Source: an uncultured Bacteroidales bacterium
GTDB taxonomy: Bacteria; Bacteroidota; Bacteroidia; Bacteroidales; UBA3663
DNA length: 15,273 bases
Assembly (NCBI GenBank): GCA_905236195.1
Contig: CAJOOX010000087.1
Location: 1-15,273 of the forward strand
Reading direction: 5' to 3'
Shown: positions 7,650 through 15,273 of the stretch, piece by piece
Layout: the number at the start of each line of letters is the position of its first letter
Position numbering within the stretch: the first letter of the stretch is position 1
Translations under genes and position numbers: made by a program
The notes under the pieces: generated by a model
Database searches by the model: none
What the model was told of the DNA's origin: nothing
What the model saw: only the letters and a program-made list of their open reading frames with translations

Positions 7650-8334
7650 TGAGCCGTTAGCATTACAGAAGCTCAATCTTTTTCTCGGGCAGGCCGATGA
7701 TATCACTGTGGAACGCGAATTTTCCGATGGTGTCTCAATGCTCGCTGCCCTGTTGGACGAACACGACCGGCCGGACTGTCTGATTACAGACATCCAGATG
7801 CCGGGCATGACAGGCATCGAGGTCCTGGAACGTCTCCCCTACAGACTTCCCATCATCGTAACGACGGCATGGGAACAATACGCTTTGCCCTCCTGGACTT
7901 TGAACGTAACGGATTATCTGCTCAAGCCTTACTCGCGCGAACGCCTGAACATGGCACTCTCTCGGGTTCGTGAAGCATTGCGACTGCAGTCGTTGGACAA
8001 AGCGCATCCGCAGAACATCCTGCAACTGAAGAGCCAGGGTCTCACGATGCCTGTTGATTTGTCGGAGGTAGCCTGTCTTGAGGCCCGGGGCGATTATGTT
8101 CAATTCATCCGTCCCAATTTAAAACCGGTGCTGGTTTCCGGTACACTCTCGGCTTTCGAAAGCTTGCTGCCCGACACAGACTTCGTGCGTGTCCATCGAT
8201 CATTTATTGTCAACCTGCACTACATCCAGACTGTTTCCCCAAAAGAAATCGTACTTCGCGGCAATAAAAAGATTCCCGTCGGACGCACTTACAAAGATAA
8301 AATCAGTCTGTTCTCTAAAAATCCCGTCATTTAG
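7627..8334 (+). CDS. LytTR-family response regulator
   Basis: The 235-residue protein is a two-domain regulator. The receiver domain (about 1-115) has the acidic pair D7-D8, phospho-acceptor D55 in CLITDIQMPGMTG, T79/T80 in IIVTTAWEQYA, and K100-P101 in DYLLKPYS, so it should be phosphorylatable. The LytTR DNA-binding domain (about 130-230) has DLSEVACLEARGDYVQF (144-160) and DFVRVHRSFIVNLHYI (185-200). Such proteins are normally paired with a LytS-type membrane histidine kinase, and none lies in this window. The start overlaps the end of the glycosyltransferase gene by 23 nt in another frame; ATG 7627 gives a complete beta1 strand (MNVWIADDE), so this start is firm. Its targets are unknown. 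Confidence 0.93.
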   Translation: MNVWIADDEPLALQKLNLFLGQADDITVEREFSDGVSMLAALLDEHDRPDCLITDIQMPGMTGIEVLERLPYRLPIIVTTAWEQYALPSWTLNVTDYLLKPYSRERLNMALSRVREALRLQSLDKAHPQNILQLKSQGLTMPVDLSEVACLEARGDYVQFIRPNLKPVLVSGTLSAFESLLPDTDFVRVHRSFIVNLHYIQTVSPKEIVLRGNKKIPVGRTYKDKISLFSKNPVI

Positions 8335-8347
8335 AATAAAAAATTAA

Positions 8348-8368
8348 CTGTTTTAATTCAAAAAACAG
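8348..8368 (+). terminator. Possible weak terminator hairpin after the LytTR gene
   Basis: CTGTTTT at 8348-8354 pairs with AAAACAG at 8362-8368 around a 7-nt loop, just 13 bp after the response regulator stop. The stem is A/T-rich and no T-run follows it, so it is a weak candidate for an intrinsic terminator. Confidence 0.25.
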
Positions 8369-8377
8369 CCCGCTGCA

Positions 8378-8408
8378 TTCAAAATGTCAAAAATTCTGAT
8401 TATATTCG
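8378..8408 (+). promoter_or_regulatory. Weak candidate promoter for the Na+/Pi-tdk-mtaB operon
   Basis: TTC at 8378-8380, then 20 bp, then TATATTCG at 8401-8408 matches the Bacteroidota pattern with one mismatch in each box. It would start transcription near 8415, about 20 nt before the ATG at 8436. No better match lies in the 101-bp gap, and read-through from the preceding operon is also possible. Confidence 0.35.
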
Positions 8409-8435
8409 CACCGTTAAATTTATAAACACCAAATC

Positions 8436-10112
8436 ATGAACTACGGTTGGATTGACTTCCTTACGCTTGTCGGTTCTGTCGGACTCTTCCTCTATGGAAT
8501 GAAACTGATGTCCGAAGGACTCCAAAAGATAGCAGGCGACAGTCTGCGAAGAGTATTGGCCGCAATGACGAGCAATCGCTTTGCCGGACTCCTGACGGGC
8601 ATTCTCGTCACGGTTCTTGTGCAAAGTTCTTCTGCTACAACAGTAATGGTCGTTTCGTTTGTCAATGCCGGTTTGATTACACTCGAACAGAGTATGGCTG
8701 TGATTTTCGGTGCCAATGTGGGAACAACGCTTACCGCATGGATCATAGCCCTCTTCGGGTTCAAATTCAACATTGCAGCCCTGGTCATCCCGCTCATCGC
8801 TTTCTCGATTCCGTTCTTCAACTCCACAAGCAACAAACGGCGTTCATGGGGCGAATTTATCATAGGTTTTGCGTTGTTGTTCCTGGGATTGGACAGCTTG
8901 AATCACAGTGTGCCTGACCTCAAAGCAAATCCTGAGATTTTTGCAGTTCTTCAACAATACAGCGAGATGGGATTCCTGAGTGCGCTGTTCTTTGCGCTTA
9001 TCGGCATGATTCTCACGATGGTCGTACAGGCTTCCAGCGCCACTTTTGCCATCGCGCTTATAATGGTCGGCCGCGAATGGATTCCTTTCGAACTGGCCTG
9101 TGCCATGGTCATCGGTGCTCATATCGGAACTTGTATTACTCCGGTTCTGGCGGCTCTCTCAGCCAACACCATGGCCAAACGGGCTGCCATGGGCCACCTG
9201 CTCTTCAACGTGTTCGGATCGATTTGGGCTTTGGCTCTGTTCTATCCGTTCTGTGATTTGGTGAAAATTGTTACCGAGTGGACCTTTGGATCATTTACTG
9301 CTGACATGGGTGTCGCCATGTTCCATACCCTTATGGCAACAATCAATCTGATGGTGATGATTTGGCTTACGGGTGCTTTCGTAAAACTGGTTTCCAAAAT
9401 CATGCCTGAGAAGAAATCCCAAGACGAAGCCTTTACGCTCAAATTCATTACTAAAGGCGGTATTGCTGCCACCGGCGAATTAAGCATTCTGCCCGCCAAG
9501 AAGGAGGTGTCGAACTATGCCGAAGAAACCTATAAAATGTTCGGCCACATTCGTTCGATGATGGCTGAACCGCTCGGGTCGGAAAGACAGTTGGAACTCT
9601 TCGAAAAGGTGAAAGGACTCGAGAACAAGAGCGACGAGGCTGAAATGGAAATTGCCGGCTTCCTCAATCAGGTTTCCGGCAAAGGCCTTTCCCAGGAAGG
9701 CGAATTGGAGGCCCATCGTCTGTTCAAAATGGTTGACGAACTGGAAAGCATCGCAGATTCCATTTACCACATGGCTATCACCCTCAAGGCAAAAAGCGAC
9801 CAGCGGGTACTGCTCAATCAGTCCCAGAATATCGACCTCACCAAAATGATGTCCCTCACCGATGCCGCACTGGTCCACATGCTCAAAGTCGTCTCCAATG
9901 ACGACAGGTCACAGCGTTCCCTCGATATTGCCTACAACAACGAGGACGAAATCAACAATTTCCGCTCTCAGATACGAAACAGTATTTTTGAAGAACGGAC
10001 TCTCGACGACCAGAACTATCAACAGCGCACCTACTACATGGATATGATCAGCGAATGCGAAAAGGTGGGCGATTATATTGTTAATGTTATCAATGCAATC
10101 CACGATAAATAA
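8436..10112 (+). CDS. Na+/phosphate cotransporter with PhoU-like C-terminal domain
   Basis: The 558-residue protein belongs to the Na+/Pi cotransporter (NptA/YjbB, SLC34-like) family. Its membrane part (about 1-320) contains the family's duplicated unit: QSSSATT (63-69) with FGANVGTTLT (91-100) in the first repeat, and VQASSATF (197-204) with IGAHIGTCIT (226-235) in the second. These QSSS-type stretches form the substrate and sodium site. A cytoplasmic helical tail (about 355-555) resembles PhoU, with KMVDELESIADSIY (431-444) and ISECEKVGDYIVNVI (538-552) as its repeated E-x-x-D-type metal-binding motifs. It likely moves phosphate coupled to sodium, with the tail regulating flux. Its TAA stop overlaps the tdk ATG by one base, so it heads an operon with tdk, the 659-residue gene and mtaB. 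Confidence 0.92.
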   Translation: MNYGWIDFLTLVGSVGLFLYGMKLMSEGLQKIAGDSLRRVLAAMTSNRFAGLLTGILVTVLVQSSSATTVMVVSFVNAGLITLEQSMAVIFGANVGTTLTAWIIALFGFKFNIAALVIPLIAFSIPFFNSTSNKRRSWGEFIIGFALLFLGLDSLNHSVPDLKANPEIFAVLQQYSEMGFLSALFFALIGMILTMVVQASSATFAIALIMVGREWIPFELACAMVIGAHIGTCITPVLAALSANTMAKRAAMGHLLFNVFGSIWALALFYPFCDLVKIVTEWTFGSFTADMGVAMFHTLMATINLMVMIWLTGAFVKLVSKIMPEKKSQDEAFTLKFITKGGIAATGELSILPAKKEVSNYAEETYKMFGHIRSMMAEPLGSERQLELFEKVKGLENKSDEAEMEIAGFLNQVSGKGLSQEGELEAHRLFKMVDELESIADSIYHMAITLKAKSDQRVLLNQSQNIDLTKMMSLTDAALVHMLKVVSNDDRSQRSLDIAYNNEDEINNFRSQIRNSIFEERTLDDQNYQQRTYYMDMISECEKVGDYIVNVINAIHDK

Positions 10113-10666
10113 TGGATAAAACAGGCAGCATAGAAGTTATTTGCGGATCGATGTTCTCCGGCAAAACCGAAGAACTGATTCGACGTATAAAGAGAGCAAC
10201 CATTGCCCGACAGAAAATCGAGCTGTTCAAGCCAACCGTCGATGTGCGATACAGCGAAACTGATGTGGTTTCCCATGACAGGAAAGCGTTGAGTTCAACT
10301 CCCGTCGAGAATTCTTCCTCCATATTGCTGTTAGCCGGCGACGCTGACGTTATAGGTATCGATGAGGCTCAGTTTTTTGACAACGGACTCGTCGATGTTT
10401 GCAACCAGTTGGCAAATCAGGGCCGACGTGTCATTGTGGCCGGTTTGGATATGGACTATCTGGGTAATCCTTTCGGGCCCATGCCTCAGCTTCTGGCCAT
10501 TGCCGACGATGTTTATAAAACGCGCGCCGTCTGTGTGCGTTGTGGTAACCTGGCCAATTATTCCTATCGGACAGTATCGGGCGACCGGCAGATTCTCCTG
10601 GGCGAGATGCATGAATACGAACCGCTCTGCCGCAAATGCTACATTGAAATGATGGCCAAAAAATGA
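10112..10666 (+). CDS. tdk: Thymidine kinase, type II
   Basis: The 184-residue enzyme phosphorylates thymidine to dTMP with ATP in the salvage pathway. It has the P-loop GSMFSGKT (12-19), HDR at 55-57, the DEAQFF motif (84-89, E85 being the usual catalytic base), the lasso-region zinc ligands C141 and C144 with C173 and C176, and a substrate-contacting Y169 just before PLC. Length and motifs are those of a complete, active type II enzyme. It starts one base inside the stop of the phosphate transporter gene and overlaps the next gene by 4 nt (ATGA), so it sits in the middle of a coupled operon. The nucleoside symporter in the window could feed it, but lies in a different operon on the other strand. 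Confidence 0.97.
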   Translation: MDKTGSIEVICGSMFSGKTEELIRRIKRATIARQKIELFKPTVDVRYSETDVVSHDRKALSSTPVENSSSILLLAGDADVIGIDEAQFFDNGLVDVCNQLANQGRRVIVAGLDMDYLGNPFGPMPQLLAIADDVYKTRAVCVRCGNLANYSYRTVSGDRQILLGEMHEYEPLCRKCYIEMMAKK

Positions 10667-12642
10667 AACACGTCATTATCTTCCTGAACTATAATGATTC
10701 TCGTCTGGAAAACCCTGTGTACCGGTATTTTGCCACGGAGTCTTTGACAAACCGGCGCGCTGCGCTGATGTTCGAGAATCATACGATTGACGAACGCAAG
10801 TTTCTCCATGAAGTGAAGGAACTGCTCGGCAAACACCGGGACGAGGATCTTACGTTTCACATCACGAAACCGCTGATCGAAGAAGATGACGCCAACGAAA
10901 TCGTACTCATTGCCCGCAAGATACGACAGCTCTTTGCCATAGATGCTGGCCACACCTACCCTATCTATGGTTATGCCCTCACCAAACCGCTGTCTGACTG
11001 CACGTCCCTTGAGAGCCGCAAATTGCTCCGCAATCTCGGGAAGCTCAACAATGCAATTGCCGATTTCCCCAATGGCAATTTCATTCGTACCGTTTTTCTC
11101 TTCCACGATGATACGTATGCACAGCTGGCACGCTACTTATATGCCTTCACACGCATCGATGATAAAGTGGAATTAAAACCGAAAAATACGCCTGAACCCG
11201 CCGTTGCCGACAACGACAGTCCCTTTCTCCCCGTTTTCGGCTCTTTTAACGCAATCGGAGAGACTTACCCCGAGGCGGAAATCCGAGCCTATTTGCATCA
11301 GTCCTACTTGTCGGCTGTTTTAAGGCGGCACTTGCCTGAAGTGAATCCCACCCCTATGGAAAAGGTAAATGCCGAGGCGCAGCGCATTCTCTCCCTCATT
11401 CCCCTTGCCCCGTCGAGGATTTGCTTGCAGGAAGATTCTTTTCTCGTTCTGGGAGACGACGGCAACTACCATTGGACCCCTGCCGATCAGTATTGGGAAC
11501 AGGAATTACGAATATCTGCCGCTGAGCTGAATGAAATTCCGCGCGACGATTGGTTCTCTAAAATCCAGAAGCGTGCCGAACTGCTCTATCAGGGAAAATT
11601 CCGTGGATTGGGCACTGACTTTTTCTTCTCGCTCCAGATGAAAAAGACGGAAGCCTACACAATGGCTCTGCTGGAAATCATCAGGAGCGAGCTCCTTCGC
11701 ACCGTTTCTTCCTATTCCTTTACGCCCTATACTCTCAAGAATATTGTTCGGGCCATAACCAATGTGCTCCAGCAGCGTGTGCTCACGCTTCAGACCGAAA
11801 GAGACCGCACCGCTGCTAAAATTCCGGTCATCAAACGCCACATCCACGAATTGGAGAACCGCTGGAGCGAACGCGGTTTTTTCTCTCGTTTCGGAGGCAA
11901 GGATATGCGGACTTTGAATATTTTCTATGATACGCTGCGTGACTATGAGATTCAGCGCACTTGGATTCCCGGTTATGACTTTGCCATCAAACTGCTGAAT
12001 GAACTCATCCCCCAGGTTTCTTCTTTGGTAGATCCGTTCGAAGCCCTGCGTCTGCGTTTTGCCGATGCTTTGTCTGGCATTCAACAAACGCTCAATAATA
12101 CCCGTCCAAGTTCCGACTCCGGTGTTTTCTCTATTGAAGAAACCGAAAAGGCTGCCCGGGCCATTGACGATGATGCTGAACACATGCTCCGCACTTATCA
12201 GGAAATCCTTCTTCCTGCTTATAAGCACATCGCGCAGGGCAATGACGACGATACCCTTATGACAATGGTTCGGAATCTTCTGACAACGAGAGTCGATAAT
12301 TATCTGGAGCAGCGCATGTCGGACGGATACCTCCCCCAGGTGCTCCAGAAGTCGATTGTGGAACGTATCGATCAGAAGTATCGGTTCAAGGGCGGATTTA
12401 TGACATGGATGGATGAAAGCCGCAAAAAGGCACCTGTCTCTCTCGCTATTAAGCCGCAGACCCGACTGCGAGACTATTGGCTGCTGGTTTCTCCCCATAT
12501 CGGCGAATACCTCCCCGTTCCGATTCACGAAACCCACGATACTTCCCAAATTCAACTTCTCCATATTATCGACGGTATCCGTCTGTCTGATTTTGACGGG
12601 TTTGCCGGTCACAGCCTGTTCGTTGAGCCTAACATCTTCTAA
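10663..12642 (+). CDS. Unrecognised 659-residue cytoplasmic protein
   Basis: I do not recognise this family. The protein has no signal peptide, no membrane helix and no cysteine cluster. Residues 1-165 look like an alternating alpha/beta region: it opens with strand-like KHVIIFLNYNDS, and later has IRTVFLFHDDTYAQLARYL (141-159). Residues 170-190 are a proline/acid-rich linker. The rest is mainly helical, with a charged, coiled-coil-like stretch at about 360-402 ending in WSERGFFSRFGGKDMRTL (401-418). The C-terminus is less helical and has LLHIIDGIRLSDFDGF (632-647). No catalytic signature such as a P-loop is visible. It overlaps tdk by 4 nt and ends 12 bp before mtaB, and codon use looks like that of its neighbours, so it is a genuine operon member. 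Large size and coupling suggest a conserved cellular role, but nothing specific. Confidence 0.85.
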   Translation: MKHVIIFLNYNDSRLENPVYRYFATESLTNRRAALMFENHTIDERKFLHEVKELLGKHRDEDLTFHITKPLIEEDDANEIVLIARKIRQLFAIDAGHTYPIYGYALTKPLSDCTSLESRKLLRNLGKLNNAIADFPNGNFIRTVFLFHDDTYAQLARYLYAFTRIDDKVELKPKNTPEPAVADNDSPFLPVFGSFNAIGETYPEAEIRAYLHQSYLSAVLRRHLPEVNPTPMEKVNAEAQRILSLIPLAPSRICLQEDSFLVLGDDGNYHWTPADQYWEQELRISAAELNEIPRDDWFSKIQKRAELLYQGKFRGLGTDFFFSLQMKKTEAYTMALLEIIRSELLRTVSSYSFTPYTLKNIVRAITNVLQQRVLTLQTERDRTAAKIPVIKRHIHELENRWSERGFFSRFGGKDMRTLNIFYDTLRDYEIQRTWIPGYDFAIKLLNELIPQVSSLVDPFEALRLRFADALSGIQQTLNNTRPSSDSGVFSIEETEKAARAIDDDAEHMLRTYQEILLPAYKHIAQGNDDDTLMTMVRNLLTTRVDNYLEQRMSDGYLPQVLQKSIVERIDQKYRFKGGFMTWMDESRKKAPVSLAIKPQTRLRDYWLLVSPHIGEYLPVPIHETHDTSQIQLLHIIDGIRLSDFDGFAGHSLFVEPNIF

Positions 12643-12654
12643 TGCTTTATCCTT

Positions 12655-13965
12655 ATGAATTATCAGAACAAAAGCGTTAGTTACTACACATTAGGCTGCA
12701 AATTGAACTTTGCCGAGTCATCAACTCTGGCGTGGAGGCTGCGACAGATGGGATTCCATCGTGCAGATAAAGGTGCCGGGGCCGATCTCGTCATCGTAAA
12801 TACATGCGCCGTGACGGAACAGGCGACGGCCAAGTGTCGCCAGCAGATTCGCAAACTGATTCGTGAAAACCCTTATGCATTTGTCGTGGTTACCGGATGC
12901 TATGCCCAAATTGAACCACGGGAAATTGCTGATATCGAAGGCGTCGATGTCATCGTCGGACAGGAATACAAAGGCGAGAATCTGATAGGCGTGCTGGGCG
13001 AGTTGGGAAAAAAAACGAAAGCCGAGATACTCACTACTCAATATAAAGACATTCAGACTTTTCACGGTTCCGTTTCGGCCGACGACAGAACGCGTCATTT
13101 CCTGAAAGTCCAAGACGGATGCAACTATTTCTGCACCTACTGTACCATTCCTCTGGCTCGCGGCAAATCGCGTAATCCCGACATCGCCTCGCTGGTTCGC
13201 ATGGCGGAAGGGGTCGTACAGGCCGGCGGTAAGGAAATTGTGCTCACTGGTGTCAATATCGGAGACTTCGGACACTCCACCGGAGAGAATTTCTTCGACC
13301 TCTGTAAAGCGCTCGACCGCGTCGAAGGTATCGAACGTTACCGGATTTCTTCCTGCGAGCCCAACTTGCTCACCGATGAACTCATCCGTTGGGTAGCCTG
13401 CGATAGTCAGCGGTTTGCGCCCCACTTCCATATTCCCCTGCAGGCGGGAAGCAACGAAGTCCTGAAACTGATGCGACGCCGCTATGACACAGGGCTCTTC
13501 CGCCAGAAGATTGAACTCATCAAGAAACTCCTTCCCCACGCTTTCATCGGTGTGGATGTGATGGCCGGAATGAGGGGGGAAACGGCACAGCTCTTTGAAC
13601 AGAGTTACGAATTCCTTCAGTCATTGCCCGTCTCGCAACTGCATCCCTTCACCTATAGCGAACGTTCGAACACAAAAGCCCTTGAAATAAAAAACGTGGT
13701 TCCTGTGCCCGAACGCCACGAACGTACCGCCAGACTCGTAGCCTTGAGCGAAGAGAAACTCCGTGCTTTTTATGCCTCTCAATTCGGCGCATCCCGCCGG
13801 GTGCTTTGGGAACAGCCATCTCCCGGAAAACCGATGCATGGGTTTACCGAAAATTACGTGCGCGTATCTCATCCGCTGGTCGAAGATTGGGTCAACACCT
13901 GTCAGAATATCACATTGGGAAATAGCATAGAAGATTCCAGCGCAGGTCCCGTAATCCCTAGTTAA
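12655..13965 (+). CDS. mtaB: MtaB, tRNA t6A37 C2-methylthiotransferase
   Basis: The 436-residue radical-SAM enzyme belongs to the methylthiotransferase family and most closely resembles the MtaB branch, which converts t6A to ms2t6A at position 37 of ANN-decoding tRNAs. The N-terminal domain has the three auxiliary [4Fe-4S] ligands C15 (in YTLGCKLN, the MtaB form), C51 (NTCAV) and C82 (TGCYAQ). The radical-SAM cluster is bound by CNYFCTYC (156-163: C156, C160, C163). Other family stretches are LTGVNIGDFG (197-206), RISSCEPNLL (230-239), HIPLQAGSNEVLKLMRRRY (259-277) and HPFTYSERSNTKA (330-342). A short TRAM-like RNA-binding tail follows at about 375-425. The start is 12 bp after the preceding gene, and this is probably the last gene of its operon. 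RimO and MiaB are the alternatives; LGCKLN favours MtaB. Confidence 0.93.
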   Translation: MNYQNKSVSYYTLGCKLNFAESSTLAWRLRQMGFHRADKGAGADLVIVNTCAVTEQATAKCRQQIRKLIRENPYAFVVVTGCYAQIEPREIADIEGVDVIVGQEYKGENLIGVLGELGKKTKAEILTTQYKDIQTFHGSVSADDRTRHFLKVQDGCNYFCTYCTIPLARGKSRNPDIASLVRMAEGVVQAGGKEIVLTGVNIGDFGHSTGENFFDLCKALDRVEGIERYRISSCEPNLLTDELIRWVACDSQRFAPHFHIPLQAGSNEVLKLMRRRYDTGLFRQKIELIKKLLPHAFIGVDVMAGMRGETAQLFEQSYEFLQSLPVSQLHPFTYSERSNTKALEIKNVVPVPERHERTARLVALSEEKLRAFYASQFGASRRVLWEQPSPGKPMHGFTENYVRVSHPLVEDWVNTCQNITLGNSIEDSSAGPVIPS

Positions 13966-14105
13966 GCCACTCCTTTTTAAATATATAGTCGGAAATTTCA
14001 ATCTGACATAAAATAACTATATACAAAATAAGTATCCCGTCCTGATCCGATACAGTAATTTCAATATAAAATATAAAATATAAAATAACTAAATATAAAA
14101 TATAT
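13966..14105 (+). other. A/T-rich intergenic region before the pectinesterase gene
   Basis: This 140-bp gap separates mtaB from the pectinesterase gene. No hairpin with a T-run follows mtaB. No clear TAnnTTTG promoter is present; the nearest match is TAATTTCA at 14056-14063, with two mismatches and no -33 partner. An 8-mer ATTTCAAT occurs at 13995-14002 and 14058-14065. If the pectinesterase is controlled by an alternative sigma factor or activator, its site should lie here, but I cannot point to it. Confidence 0.5.
14064..14099 (+). repeat. 7-bp ATATAAA tandem repeat in the pectinesterase leader
   Basis: Three perfect head-to-tail copies of ATATAAA occupy 14064-14084, and a fourth copy lies at 14093-14099 after an interrupting ATAACTAA. 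The stretch 14063-14107 has only one G/C base. It ends seven bases before the ATG at 14106. Such unstructured A/T leaders favour translation in Bacteroidota, and the repeat could vary in copy number by slippage. Confidence 0.7.
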
Positions 14106-15273
14106 ATGAAGCTTTATCTTCAATTTCTTGTTCTTTTTCTTCTGCTATGCCCCGTTCAGATGCAGGCCCGAATTTACGACTTCGTGGTAGCCAAAGACGG
14201 GTCAGGTGATTTCACACGCATCCAGGATGCAGTACGTGCCGTCCGCGACTACAAACCCGAGGGGCGTCAGAGAATCCTGGTCAAAAAGGGTATCTACGAA
14301 GAGAAAGTCGTCATTCCGGCCAACAAGGAGAACGTGGCGCTCATCGGTGAAGACCGCGACAGCACAATCCTCATTTGGCACGATCATGGCAACACCGTTG
14401 ATACGCTGATGTCAGAATTGGACGATGTCGGAAACCAACGGAATCAGAAAATAGGTACCTTCCGGAGCTACACCTTATTGGTTGACGGACCCGCGTTCGA
14501 GTGTGAGAATATGACCGTTGTCAATGATGCCATGACCTATTGGAATCCCAACTGGAACAACGACCGCCAGAACAAAGCGGGCGTGGCACAGGCTGTGGCC
14601 GTTCATATCGAGGGCGACCGCACAGTATTCCGCAACTGCAAACTGCTGGGTTTCCAGGATACAGTATTCAACGGTAATGGCGATTCACGCCAGCTATTCT
14701 GGCACTGCTATATTGAAGGCACTGTGGACTTTATCTTCGGTCCTGCTACGGTTTGGTTCGAAGAATGCGACATCCACGCGATCACTCAGGGCTATTTCAC
14801 TGCGGCTTCTACCCCCGCGAACCATCCTTACGGCTATGTGTTCAACAGATGCCGTTTCTCCTGCGATCCGTCCGTCCGAAACGAGTATCTGGGCCGGCCC
14901 TGGAGAAATTGGGCCTATGTCCTGCTGAAAGAATGCTATTTGGGTGAAGGCATCTCTCCCAAAGGCTGGCACAATTGGGGCGACCCCGACCGTGAGAAAA
15001 CTTCCCGGTATTATGAATATAAATGTACAGGACCATCGGCCGACCGCTCGATGCGTGAGGCCTGGACGCATGAGATGAGTGATGCGGATGCTGCCAAGGT
15101 GACGTTGGAAAGAGTTTTCTCTGACAACCCTGAGAACTGGATGCCCAAAGTGCAGGATATTGCATTCCGCGATGCCCTGGCCGGCTTCCTTCCCTCCGGA
15201 AAATACAATTCCCGCTATGAAGCCAAGACGCTCGAAGTGGAGGCTCGTGAAGAACGTACTGCCACCCAGAGCA
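14106..15273 (+). CDS. Secreted pectinesterase (CE8), 3' end beyond window
   Basis: The frame is open from ATG 14106 to the window edge, giving at least 389 residues without a stop, so the gene is cut by the window. Residues 1-21 form a signal peptide with a leucine/phenylalanine-rich core and likely cleavage after MQA; LLLC at 12-15 is a poor lipobox. The mature part is a right-handed beta-helix pectin methylesterase: DGSGDFTRIQDAV (31-43), GIYEEKV (62-68), AQAVAV (161-166, the oxyanion-site Gln), GFQDT (182-186, acid/base D185), GTVDFIFGPA (205-214, nucleophile D208) and YLGRPWRN (261-268, substrate-binding R264 and W266). It removes methyl esters from homogalacturonan in the periplasm or outside the cell, preparing pectin for lyases. 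All catalytic residues are present. Any extra C-terminal domain would be outside the window. Confidence 0.93.
   Translation, partial: MKLYLQFLVLFLLLCPVQMQARIYDFVVAKDGSGDFTRIQDAVRAVRDYKPEGRQRILVKKGIYEEKVVIPANKENVALIGEDRDSTILIWHDHGNTVDTLMSELDDVGNQRNQKIGTFRSYTLLVDGPAFECENMTVVNDAMTYWNPNWNNDRQNKAGVAQAVAVHIEGDRTVFRNCKLLGFQDTVFNGNGDSRQLFWHCYIEGTVDFIFGPATVWFEECDIHAITQGYFTAASTPANHPYGYVFNRCRFSCDPSVRNEYLGRPWRNWAYVLLKECYLGEGISPKGWHNWGDPDREKTSRYYEYKCTGPSADRSMREAWTHEMSDADAAKVTLERVFSDNPENWMPKVQDIAFRDALAGFLPSGKYNSRYEAKTLEVEAREERTATQS

Noticed and set aside
8410..8418. ACCGTTAAA as a LytTR regulator binding half-site
   Set aside because: It matches eight of nine positions of the general LytTR repeat, but no second copy is found at the required spacing of about 12 bp.
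11506..12612. Open frame of 368 codons on the minus strand
   Set aside because: It is antisense to the 659-residue gene, which is coupled to tdk and mtaB. Having no recognised family on either strand made this worth checking, but the 4-nt overlap with tdk and the 12-bp gap to mtaB favour the plus strand.
12721..13539. Open frame of 272 codons on the minus strand
   Set aside because: It is a shadow of mtaB, whose iron-sulphur cysteine motifs are unambiguous.
1..15273. CRISPR array, tRNA or rRNA gene, insertion sequence or defence system
   Set aside because: Reading both strands showed no regularly spaced repeats, no clover-leaf tRNA, no transposase or terminal repeats, and no defence-type domain.

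Overview
The window looks like a chromosomal segment from a member of Bacteroidota, most likely order Bacteroidales. Three things point there: Bacteroidota-type promoters (a TTG or TTTG box, 19-20 bp, then TAnnTTTG) in front of several genes, no obvious Shine-Dalgarno sequences, and families largely confined to this phylum (DUF4301, DUF4254). A secreted pectin methylesterase at the right edge suggests a plant-glycan-using gut or rumen lineage. Genus cannot be fixed from the sequence alone. Gene density is high, with no gene-free stretch over 300 bp, and no insertion sequence, phage, tRNA, rRNA or CRISPR array was seen.

Layout. (1) Positions 73-3570, minus strand: a tight operon read right to left, DUF4301 protein, then a NupG-type nucleoside/H+ symporter, then rsmE (16S rRNA m3U1498 methyltransferase), with 3 bp between genes. 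(2) Positions 3571-3744: a divergent promoter region with a recognisable promoter for each direction. (3) Positions 3745-5976, plus strand: a long RelA/SpoT homologue whose hydrolase domain has lost its metal-binding motif, so it is probably a (p)ppGpp synthetase only. (4) Positions 6046-8334: a second promoter, then DUF4254 protein, a family 9 glycosyltransferase and a LytTR response regulator, all overlapping and probably co-transcribed. (5) Positions 8436-13965: Na+/phosphate cotransporter with a PhoU-like tail, thymidine kinase, an unrecognised 659-residue cytoplasmic protein and the tRNA methylthiotransferase mtaB, again overlapping or nearly touching. (6) Positions 14106 to the right edge: the start of a secreted CE8 pectinesterase, behind an almost pure A/T leader with a 7-bp tandem repeat.

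How it fits together. Most of the window is housekeeping: rRNA and tRNA modification, nucleoside uptake and salvage, phosphate uptake, stringent response, cell-surface glycan synthesis. Nothing resembles a defence island or other mobile cargo. The most interesting material is three poorly described proteins in stable-looking operons. The DUF4301 protein carries a set of motifs that match, in order, those of UDP-sugar pyrophosphorylases. The DUF4254 protein is translationally coupled to a glycosyltransferase and an orphan response regulator. The 659-residue protein is coupled to tdk and mtaB and has no family that can be named by eye.
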